Notes under the pieces: generated by a model
The model's database searches: none
Told to the model about the DNA's origin: nothing
What the model saw: the letters and a program-made list of their open reading frames with translations, nothing else
Part shown: positions 5,318-10,791 of the stretch, one piece after another
Layout: each line of letters starts with the position of its first letter
Numbering within the stretch: the stretch's first letter is position 1
Assembly: GCA_009778835.1 (NCBI GenBank)
Contig: WRFK01000035.1
Location: forward strand, 1-10,791
Length of the DNA stretch: 10,791 nucleotides
Source of the DNA: Spirochaetaceae bacterium
GTDB taxonomy: Bacteria; Spirochaetota; Spirochaetia; CADAEX01
Direction: 5' to 3'
Translations under genes and position numbers: made by a program

Positions 5318-6556
5318 TTAGAATATTTTGTAAGTAGCTCCAATACCAATAAGCCACATACTTTTTTTCTCAAGATCCATTTTTATGCCATCCTTGGTTG
5401 CATACTCTGTTCCAGAATAAAAAGGTTTAAACCCTGCTATATCTATAGTAAGATCTTTTATAAATTTTAAAGAAGTCCCGAGACCTATACAAAAGCTGTC
5501 AAGATTTGGAGAAAATGAGGAATTTTTTCCTTTTTCAATTCCCTGCTTTGAATAAGCACAACCAAGGCTAAAAGATAATTCTTTTGAAAAATCATAATTT
5601 GCTCCTGCTGAGATTTCCCATGAATTATCATAATCTACGCCAAATCCACCGGTACTATCAGCCGGTTTATTAAAGAAATAATTAAAACTTACACTTGCAT
5701 AGAGTTCCTCAATTATTCTGTATCCAACTCCAACTCCAAGAGCTGCAGGAAGATCATTTTTGAATTTTTCACTTTTTTTTATTCCCAACGAACCAGCAAC
5801 TGCCCCAAGAACAGGATCAGCAGTTTCTGTTTTATCCCATGTATACTCCATTTTTGTTATTGTCTGGTATGTTGCCGCAATATCAAGTCCATCTATGGGT
5901 TTATAATGCACTCCGAAAATTCCACCTATTCCGTTAGCCGAAGCTTCTGCATTTAAAATTTTTGTGCCGCTCTGTTTTGCTTCCATAGTCTGGCTTCCCT
6001 GTAAAAACCTTATTGCAGCGGAGATAGATACTTTATCCTGGAATGAATAAGATCCTCCAATTATTTCGCCAAAAGTAACTGAATAAACATCAAAAGAGTG
6101 GTCAGCAGAAGTAAGACCAGAACCTTTACCTATTGCAGCAAGTATTAATCCTGCTGTTTCCGCTGTTCCCTTGGTATATTCAAGAAGCCCGCCGCCTGCA
6201 AAAACGCCAAAAGCTGCAAAAATCGCCCAGTTATCTTTATTAAAAACAAGAGCTGCATTTGGATAGAGATAAGTTACATTATCTGCATTATAAGTTCCAA
6301 ATCCTACTGGCGGAACTGTTACTTTATGTTCATAATCTTTAAATACAAATTGGTTCCCAAGATCAAGATAAAGACCATCTTCCAAAAATGCTGTTCCGGC
6401 CGGGTTGTAAAAAACAGCATCGGGCCTTTGAGTTTCTGTATTTCTGCTCATATTCATCAGCCAACCTGTGGTAAAGTTAGTCTTGTTTTCAATTCCCCCT
6501 GCAAAAAGAGCTGCTGCAGTTAAAAGCATCACCATAATTGCTAACAATCTTTTCAT
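5318..6556 (-). CDS. FadL/OmpP1/TodX-family outer-membrane protein
   Basis: A 412-residue protein: signal peptide at residues 1-19 (MKRLLA start, cleavage after LFA), then the FadL-type N-terminus with SRNTETQRPDAVFYNPAG (residues 38-55), alternating beta strands throughout, and a terminal strand ending in phenylalanine (IGATYKIF), the usual signal for barrel insertion. The length fits the family (about 400-450). FadL-type barrels carry hydrophobic molecules such as long-chain fatty acids or aromatics across the outer membrane; the substrate here cannot be told. Start at 6556, not the ATG at 6571, because AGGAG (6568-6564) sits 7 bases upstream of the former and overlaps the sequence just after the latter. 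Preceded by a long structured leader and ended by the terminator at 5229. Confidence 0.92.
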   Translation of the reverse strand: MKRLLAIMVMLLTAAALFAGGIENKTNFTTGWLMNMSRNTETQRPDAVFYNPAGTAFLEDGLYLDLGNQFVFKDYEHKVTVPPVGFGTYNADNVTYLYPNAALVFNKDNWAIFAAFGVFAGGGLLEYTKGTAETAGLILAAIGKGSGLTSADHSFDVYSVTFGEIIGGSYSFQDKVSISAAIRFLQGSQTMEAKQSGTKILNAEASANGIGGIFGVHYKPIDGLDIAATYQTITKMEYTWDKTETADPVLGAVAGSLGIKKSEKFKNDLPAALGVGVGYRIIEELYASVSFNYFFNKPADSTGGFGVDYDNSWEISAGANYDFSKELSFSLGCAYSKQGIEKGKNSSFSPNLDSFCIGLGTSLKFIKDLTIDIAGFKPFYSGTEYATKDGIKMDLEKKSMWLIGIGATYKIF

Positions 6557-6563
6557 AATTAAA

Positions 6564-6568
6564 CTCCT
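6564..6568 (-). promoter_or_regulatory. Ribosome site fixing the FadL-like start at 6556
   Basis: AGGAG on the minus strand, seven bases before the ATG at 6556. The alternative ATG at 6571 would place this site inside the coding region and has no site of its own. A short CATTT/AAATG hairpin (about 6569-6583) abuts it and could affect access. Confidence 0.75.
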
Positions 6569-6584
6569 CATTTTAATGAAATGT

Positions 6585-6676
6585 ATCCCGGCAAGTTTTT
6601 TACCTCATCTTCGGCCAGTATTTATCCCCCGAAGCAGGACCGGGATTTTCCCATATAAATTTTTGGTTTTATGGGA
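6585..6676 (-). promoter_or_regulatory. Structured 5' leader of the FadL-like gene
   Basis: On the minus strand, two stem elements precede the gene. Stem I pairs 6676-6670 with 6655-6649 (TCCCATA/TATGGGA, 14-base loop). Stem II has a perfect 7-bp outer stem, 6646-6640 with 6591-6585 (ATCCCGG/CCGGGAT), enclosing a perfect 6-bp inner stem, 6634-6629 with 6614-6609 (CTTCGG/CCGAAG). It ends 28 bases before the start codon. I do not recognise it as a known riboswitch class; a cis-regulatory RNA or protein-binding leader is inferred. Confidence 0.5.
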
Positions 6677-6701
6677 TTTAATTTACACAAAAATCTAGTA
6701 A

Positions 6702-6728
6702 ATTAGAATATTTTACGAATACTGTCAA
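6702..6728 (-). promoter_or_regulatory. Candidate promoter of the FadL-like gene
   Basis: On the minus strand a perfect TTGACA (6728-6723) precedes TCTAAT (6707-6702) by 15 bases; at 17 bases the hexamer is TAATTT. Either would give a leader of about 140 bases that includes both stems. Confidence 0.5.
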
Positions 6729-6743
6729 GAGATTCATAAATTA

Positions 6744-6772
6744 TTTCTTTATGCTATATATATTTTTATAAT
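6744..6772 (+). promoter_or_regulatory. Possible promoter of the 6822 gene
   Basis: TATAAT at 6767-6772 on the plus strand, with only a weak TTTCTT (6744-6749) 17 bases before it. Transcription would start near 6779, about 43 bases before the ATG. Chance matches are easy in this AT-rich stretch. Confidence 0.33.
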
Positions 6773-6821
6773 TATATGCACAACTATATGAATTTGCCAC
6801 AATATTATTTCAAAATTATAT

Positions 6822-8573
6822 ATGCTTGACCCTGCTGTCTCATATTATTACCTTAATATTATGGGAATAGAGACAATTTGCCGCGGAGGATATGGCGGTT
6901 CCGCAGAAGTACATATTCAAATAAGAAATATTTTTCCTGGTCTGGGTGGAGTAATAAAGACAGAACAGGATTTTGTCGCTGCCTGCAGAATTCCAAGAGG
7001 AACAGACCTTGCCAAAATAAATAATCCGGGTTCCGATATAACATTTGAAAATCTGGAAAATAAAGCTACACTTTCTAGCCTTAATGTATATTTCAGGCAT
7101 ACCTTAATAAAAAAACTTGATGATTATTTTTTCCGAACCAACAAATACAGGTTTTCCCATATTCCAAGACCGCTTGGTTCTGATATTGATGGAATTTATT
7201 ATTATGAGTGGGTTTTTGGAGATGAGGGATTTTATCCTGAATATTACGATGATTATTATAAAAGATGGTTCCCTGTAAAAGTAGATGAATGGGATATTGC
7301 TTCGGGTTGCTTTAATGAAGCAGGGGTAGGAATATTTGATGATACTGTTGAAAATGATGGGCTTTATATTAAAAATGTTGTAATGCTTGAACCAAAAGTA
7401 TCGGATTCAGAAGAGTCCCTTACAAAGTTATGGAAAAGAATTGATTTTGGTTCCGAAAGCCTTCATATAGATTTTTATAAATTTGAAAAATTTATAATTG
7501 ATAACAAAAACAGCCTTGAAAAAGCTCTTGCTCCTGAAAGAGTGGAAATGATGCTCCTGATTCTTGAATTTCTTATGAAATCCCATACTCCAAAAACTTT
7601 TGACAAAATGGATAAATTGAGCGAACTTGTATTTGATTACAGAAAATCAACAACAAAGCACATGAGCAGGCACGACCGTTGCCACATGAAAGAACTTGAA
7701 ACAAATCAGACAAAAACCATAGATTATAAAAACGCAAGAAAAATCAATGATCTTGCTTATTCAAAAAGAGTTAAGTCATATAACTATCTTTCAATTGATC
7801 TTGAGATAAGATCCGGATTCAAATCAATAGACGGGGTAATATATACTCTCCAGGAAATTCCTGTTGCAAAACTTTCAGTAAGACGAGGTAATACTTTTTA
7901 TTCCGGTTTCGATCAATTTGCCCGCCACTTCCTTGTCAAAAAACTTGAAGATGCTTTTATTTCAGCAGGATATTACAGTTATCCGCATATAACGAGGCCG
8001 CTTGGTTCGGAAAACAACTCCTATTATACCGAATGGATTTATGGATCCCTAAAATGCCCTAAAGAGCTTATTCTTCTTGAAGAGTCTGCTGTAAAAGGGG
8101 TAAAAGGGCTTGATACATGGTATGAATTTTACAATCTTTTCGCAGAAGCAGGCGTGGATATGAAAAACAAAATGAGTTATGAAAGAGTAACGCCCGAAAA
8201 AGAAACTCAATATGCCCAACAGATTGTTGTAAGACAACCCATACTTAATTATAATCCGCAATATATTTCAAGGTTATGGAAAAGAATTGAATTTGATGAA
8301 AGCAGCACTCCCATAGATTTTACAGCGCTTGAAAAATATATGAAAGAAAAGGAAAACTTTCTAAGAAGCAATCTTACTGCCACCAGATACGAAACAATGC
8401 TTATAATGATCAAATATCTTTTGGGCGATGTTACAGATGATGAATATGAATGGCTAAAAGATGCTATTCATAGTTACAGAATTTCAACATTAAGGCATCT
8501 AAACTATAGCGGATTCAGCCTCCCGCCCGAAGGGTTTACAGATCTTAAATTCGATAATAATTTTAGATTATAA
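6822..8573 (+). CDS. Two-repeat protein of unknown family, possible divergent kinase-like fold
   Basis: A 583-residue soluble protein I do not recognise by family. It has two homologous halves, about residues 48-285 and 345-563: HIPRPLG (113) recurs as HITRPLG (389), LWKRIDFG (203) as LWKRIEFD (485), and FDYRKSTTKH (271) as HSYRISTLRH (550). In the first half the order IPRPLG...YYYEWVFGDEG (hinge-like), then D173/D174, N185 and IDFG (207-210) recalls the hinge, catalytic loop and DFG of the protein-kinase-like fold; in the second half these positions read K/N, Q and IEFD, so that half would be inactive. That reading is inference. The start is uncertain: neither ATG 6822 nor ATG 6861 has a ribosome site. 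Transcribed divergently from the FadL-like gene. Confidence 0.82.
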   Translation: MLDPAVSYYYLNIMGIETICRGGYGGSAEVHIQIRNIFPGLGGVIKTEQDFVAACRIPRGTDLAKINNPGSDITFENLENKATLSSLNVYFRHTLIKKLDDYFFRTNKYRFSHIPRPLGSDIDGIYYYEWVFGDEGFYPEYYDDYYKRWFPVKVDEWDIASGCFNEAGVGIFDDTVENDGLYIKNVVMLEPKVSDSEESLTKLWKRIDFGSESLHIDFYKFEKFIIDNKNSLEKALAPERVEMMLLILEFLMKSHTPKTFDKMDKLSELVFDYRKSTTKHMSRHDRCHMKELETNQTKTIDYKNARKINDLAYSKRVKSYNYLSIDLEIRSGFKSIDGVIYTLQEIPVAKLSVRRGNTFYSGFDQFARHFLVKKLEDAFISAGYYSYPHITRPLGSENNSYYTEWIYGSLKCPKELILLEESAVKGVKGLDTWYEFYNLFAEAGVDMKNKMSYERVTPEKETQYAQQIVVRQPILNYNPQYISRLWKRIEFDESSTPIDFTALEKYMKEKENFLRSNLTATRYETMLIMIKYLLGDVTDDEYEWLKDAIHSYRISTLRHLNYSGFSLPPEGFTDLKFDNNFRL

Positions 8574-8604
8574 AAAATATTTTTATAAAACCCAAATATT
8601 ATGA

Positions 8605-8633
8605 TAAACTAAGTTATCCAATAATGCTATAAT
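8605..8633 (+). promoter_or_regulatory. Extended -10 promoter of the HAD gene
   Basis: TGCTATAAT (8625-8633) is an extended -10 element with a perfect TATAAT; the -35 position holds a weak TAAACT (8605-8610, 17-base spacer). Transcription would start near 8640, about 60 bases before the ATG, suggesting the HAD gene is expressed apart from the 6822 gene. Confidence 0.5.
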
Positions 8634-8699
8634 TTTTTTGGCAGCCAATTTATCCAAAAAAGTGATATAAAAACAAGGAGAACATAAGTTAATTTTATT

Positions 8700-9494
8700 A
8701 TGAAAAAACAAAGAAAAAAAATTCTTTTTTTTGATTTTGACGGAGTGCTCTGCGACAGCGCAAACGAAACAGGAAGATGCGCATGGCTTGCCGGCAGTAT
8801 TGTATGGGAAAAATGGAGGGGGACAGATGTTCCAAAAGCATATCTTGAAAAATTCAAGATGCTTCGCCCTATAATAGAAACAGGTTATCAATCAATAGCC
8901 TTAATGAAACTGATTTCCGAAGATTATACCGAAGCTTTTATAAAAAAAGAGTTTCAATTTATGATGGAACAGGTTTTCACATCTATTTCACTAAACAAGA
9001 AAGCTCTTATAAAATTATTTAATAAAATAAGAGAGGACTGGATAAAAGTTAATCCCAAAAACTGGCTTTCATGGCATAAGCTATATCCATTCAGTAAAGA
9101 TCTTATAAGAGTTGGCAAAAGTCATTATAAAGAAATATATATTGTATCTACCAAGGAGAAAATATTTATTGAAAAACTTCTTGATTTTTTTGGAATTGAT
9201 TTTAATCCGCATAATATTTATGGACTTGAATCAGGTGAAAATAAAATTAAAATAATTGAAAACATTCTTAAAGAAAAAAAAATATCTCCAAAAAATTCGG
9301 TGTTCATAGATGATTACAGCGATACGCTTCGCGCATTTGCAGCAAATAATTTTTTAAAAGATATCCATCTTTATCTTGCATCCTGGGGATATATGTTTCC
9401 GGAAATTATCGAAGAGATAGAGGAAAAAAAGCTACCGTTACGAATATTATATTCATCTATGGCAGAAGATATACTTATAAAAGAATCAATGTGA
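8700..9494 (+). CDS. HAD-superfamily hydrolase (phosphatase-like)
   Basis: A 264-residue cytoplasmic protein with all four HAD motifs: motif I FFDFDGVLCDS with nucleophile D12 and general acid D14, motif II IVST (S150/T151), motif III lysine around K182 (GENKIKII), and motif IV FIDD (D204, D205) for Mg2+. A helical cap of about 100 residues lies between motifs I and II, as in type C1 enzymes. It probably hydrolyses a small phosphorylated metabolite; the substrate is unknown. The only ATG start is 8700, bounded by an in-frame TAA at 8685, yet the nearest good ribosome site (AGGAG, 8676-8680) is 19 bases away, much further than normal. It follows the 6822 gene by 126 bases and converges on hicB. 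Confidence 0.9.
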   Translation: MKKQRKKILFFDFDGVLCDSANETGRCAWLAGSIVWEKWRGTDVPKAYLEKFKMLRPIIETGYQSIALMKLISEDYTEAFIKKEFQFMMEQVFTSISLNKKALIKLFNKIREDWIKVNPKNWLSWHKLYPFSKDLIRVGKSHYKEIYIVSTKEKIFIEKLLDFFGIDFNPHNIYGLESGENKIKIIENILKEKKISPKNSVFIDDYSDTLRAFAANNFLKDIHLYLASWGYMFPEIIEEIEEKKLPLRILYSSMAEDILIKESM

Positions 9495-9509
9495 GATAAA
9501 TATTCATTA

Positions 9510-9929
9510 CTAAAAAGAGATAAACTGGCGCTGAAAAACTTTTTGCAATTTTTCAATGGTTCCCAATGTTGGGTTTGTTCTTCTGGGATTTTCTATACGT
9601 TGATAATATGTCCAATTAACATTCATCCGTTCCGCAATATCTTTTTGGGACAACCCCATTCGTTCCCGTTCTTTTTTAAGGGTAATCGCAAATGCAATTT
9701 TCAATTCAGGTTCAATATAATATATTTCTTTTCCCTTTTTAATCGAGGGCTCGGGAATAGTCATTTTTCTTGAATCAAGACTGTACAACATGGCAGAAAT
9801 AGCTTCTTTTGCCATTGATTTTGCTTCTTCCAGAGTGTCTCCTTCTGTAATACAGGAGGGTATATCAATAAATTCAACAACATAACCGCCTTCTGCAGCT
9901 TTTTTAAATTTTGCCGGATATGCAATCAT
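9510..9929 (-). CDS. hicB: HicB antitoxin with C-terminal XRE-type HTH
   Basis: A 139-residue protein: residues 1-60 are the HicB fold, a degraded RNase-H-like domain (MIAYPAKFKKAAEGGYVVEF, then DIPSCITEGDTLEEA), and residues 83-137 are a helix-turn-helix of the Cro/CI type (MGLSQKDIAERMNVNWTYYQRIE). It should bind and block HicA, and through the HTH repress its own operon. The ATG overlaps the hicA stop as ATGA (9926-9929), and GGGAGG lies six bases upstream within the end of hicA, so translation is coupled and antitoxin has a strong ribosome site while toxin does not. The stop is 15 bases from the convergent HAD stop. Confident call. Confidence 0.93.
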   Translation of the reverse strand: MIAYPAKFKKAAEGGYVVEFIDIPSCITEGDTLEEAKSMAKEAISAMLYSLDSRKMTIPEPSIKKGKEIYYIEPELKIAFAITLKKERERMGLSQKDIAERMNVNWTYYQRIENPRRTNPTLGTIEKLQKVFQRQFISF

Positions 9930-10108
9930 TTAAAACCTCCCAACTTTAATAGTTTTTGTTCAGTACCTTTTTTCAAATCTTTATTATGAACAGGAATAGA
10001 AACAGAAGATTTACCTTTTATCACAATATGATGAGAGCCGGTAACATGATCCAATGTCCAGCCATTTTTTAAGTATAGCTTAAGCATTTCTTTTCCTGTC
10101 ATTGGCAT
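9926..10108 (-). CDS. hicA: HicA toxin (mRNA interferase)
   Basis: A 60-residue HicA toxin with the double-stranded-RNA-binding-like fold: GKEMLKLYLKNGWTLDHVTGSHHIVIKG, in which the GSHH motif (H26/H27) holds the conserved catalytic histidine, then SIPVHNKDLKKGT and a helix ending LGGFK. It cleaves mRNA when freed from HicB. Full length for the family. Two starts are possible, ATG 10108 and ATG 10102; the second begins MTGKEM as many homologues do. Neither has a ribosome site, and the promoter places the predicted transcript start on or next to ATG 10108, so translation may be leaderless. First gene of the pair with hicB. Confidence 0.93.
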   Translation of the reverse strand: MPMTGKEMLKLYLKNGWTLDHVTGSHHIVIKGKSSVSIPVHNKDLKKGTEQKLLKLGGFK

Positions 10109-10114
10109 AATTGC

Positions 10115-10143
10115 AATATACTACTTAAAAGTAGTTTCGTCAA
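10115..10143 (-). promoter_or_regulatory. hicAB promoter
   Basis: On the minus strand TTGACG (10143-10138), exactly 17 bases, then TATATT (10120-10115). Counting -7 at 10115 puts +1 at about 10108, the A of the first hicA ATG. This is the best-formed promoter in the window. Confidence 0.8.
10120..10135. promoter_or_regulatory. Palindromic operator, probable HicB site
   Basis: ACTACTT-AA-AAGTAGT is a perfect inverted repeat with 7-bp arms, filling the spacer of the hicAB promoter and touching the -10. A dimeric HTH repressor bound here would block RNA polymerase directly. HicB, whose gene is in the operon, is the natural candidate; that assignment is inferred. Confidence 0.75.
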
Positions 10144-10174
10144 GTGTAAAAGAGATATATGCTTTATATTTATT

Positions 10175-10203
10175 TTGATAATTGTTTAAAGTTAAGGTAT
10201 AAA
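10175..10203 (+). promoter_or_regulatory. Orphan plus-strand promoter-like sequence
   Basis: TTGATA (10175-10180), 17 bases, TATAAA (10198-10203). It points away from hicA, toward the 3' end of the SGNH gene, with no plus-strand gene downstream. AGGAG follows at 10204-10208 but only a four-codon frame is near. It may drive an antisense or small RNA, be a relic, or be chance. Confidence 0.35.
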
Positions 10204-10295
10204 AGGAGATATTAGACAAGATAACACTGATGATTAAATAATTATATTTTTGATTGAGTGTACGGGAATATTTCTATTTAAAGTTCTTATTACTC

Positions 10296-10791
10296 TTAAA
10301 TGCTCATCTTGATAAAATCTGCAATATACCTGCCAAATTTTATACTTTGCTCTTTTTCAAGATGAATGCCATCAATGCTGCAGTTTGAAACAATTTTTCC
10401 TGCATCCACAAAGAAACAGCTATTTGCGGAAGCAGTATGTTTATACTCAGAAGAAAATTTTTTGGACTTTTCTATTTCACTCTGACAAAGATAAGCCTCA
10501 TCAAAATCTTCATTTATTTGAGGCGGCGCAACAATTATGATATGGGCTTTAGGTTTACTAAATTTGATTTTGTGTATCATCTTTTCGATCCCTTCTGCAA
10601 TATGTTTTACAGAAGTCTCGCGGTTTGCAAATAGATCATTAATTCCAAGCCAAATTACAATAAAGTCAAACTCCACGTTTTCAAGAAGTTCATTAAGATA
10701 TTGATATCCATTTGCAGGATGATTATACGGTATATGATCCAAAACCGATCTTCCGCTAAAACCTTCTTCGATTATCTGAAAATCGCTTCCA
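10296..10791 (-). CDS. SGNH/GDSL-family hydrolase, N-terminus beyond window
   Basis: The frame runs from the window edge (first full codon at 10790) to TAA at 10296-10298, giving 164 residues. Visible SGNH blocks: the block II glycine in EEGFSGRS (residues 8-15), block III GIND with G49, N51 and D52, and block V DGIH with catalytic D140 and H143. Block I with the GDS nucleophile serine must lie outside the window. The pattern (IIEEGFSGRSV, then WLGINDLF) is closest to arylesterase-type members acting on small esters or acylated sugars; the substrate is unknown. An internal TTG at 10742 is not a credible start because homology clearly continues upstream of it. No clear terminator follows the stop. 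Confidence 0.9.
   Translation of the reverse strand, partial: GSDFQIIEEGFSGRSVLDHIPYNHPANGYQYLNELLENVEFDFIVIWLGINDLFANRETSVKHIAEGIEKMIHKIKFSKPKAHIIIVAPPQINEDFDEAYLCQSEIEKSKKFSSEYKHTASANSCFFVDAGKIVSNCSIDGIHLEKEQSIKFGRYIADFIKMSI

Noticed and set aside
6840..7100. Minus-strand frames opposite the N-terminus of the 583-residue protein
   Set aside because: They overlap a long frame with internal duplication, which is strong evidence that the plus strand is coding.
8576..8600. AATATTT/AAATATT stem after the 583-residue gene
   Set aside because: All A/T pairs in an AT-rich gap, with no T-run; expected by chance.
8583..8891. Minus-strand frames opposite the start of the HAD gene
   Set aside because: They are antisense to the HAD motif I region and lack a ribosome site and recognisable domains.
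10296..10742. SGNH protein starting at the TTG at 10742
   Set aside because: The frame stays open to the window end and the residues upstream (IIEEGFSGRSV) match the family, so the gene is partial rather than starting there.
1..10791. CRISPR array, tRNA, rRNA, insertion sequence or phage genes
   Set aside because: I saw no regularly spaced repeats, cloverleaf sequences, transposase motifs or phage structural genes.

Overview
This is an AT-rich window from what is most likely a low-GC Gram-negative-type bacterium of the spirochaete group. The lineage is inferred: a short coiled-coil lipoprotein coupled to a secreted LysM protein, a PilZ protein with a non-standard N-terminal half, a PC4-like protein and a lone RRM protein all look Treponema-like to me, and a FadL-type outer-membrane protein requires an outer membrane. 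I cannot name a species. No gene-free stretch exceeds 300 bases; the longest are about 240-265 bases and hold promoters, hairpins and leaders.

Layout. Bases 1-203 carry the 3' end of a membrane-protein gene that converges, through a bidirectional terminator, on a minus-strand RRM gene. Upstream of that is a minus-strand pair, a PC4/YdbC-like ssDNA-binding protein followed by a PilZ (c-di-GMP receptor) protein. A plus-strand gene for a small exported protein (2027-2485) follows, with tandem 11-bp repeats and a GC-rich palindrome in front of it. Then come three minus-strand units: a lipoprotein/LysM operon (3800 to 2668), a DUF362 two-[4Fe-4S] protein (5094 to 3976) and a FadL-family outer-membrane protein (6556 to 5318) with a structured 5' leader. 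Divergent from the last is a 583-residue protein (6822-8573) I do not recognise. It is built from two homologous halves resembling a degenerate kinase-like fold. It is followed by a HAD-family phosphatase (8700-9494). The right end has a hicAB toxin-antitoxin pair on the minus strand with a near-consensus promoter whose spacer is a perfect palindrome, and the 3' part of an SGNH/GDSL esterase cut by the window edge.

How the parts work together. Much of the window concerns the cell envelope (lipoprotein, LysM protein, FadL porin, exported small protein) plus housekeeping regulators (RRM, PC4, PilZ). hicAB is a self-contained accessory module. Items most worth a second look are the duplicated kinase-like protein, the hicA promoter predicted to start transcription on the A of the start codon, the two terminators sharing a conserved internal core (REP-like), and the FadL leader with nested stems, whose outer stem resembles the palindrome upstream of 2027.
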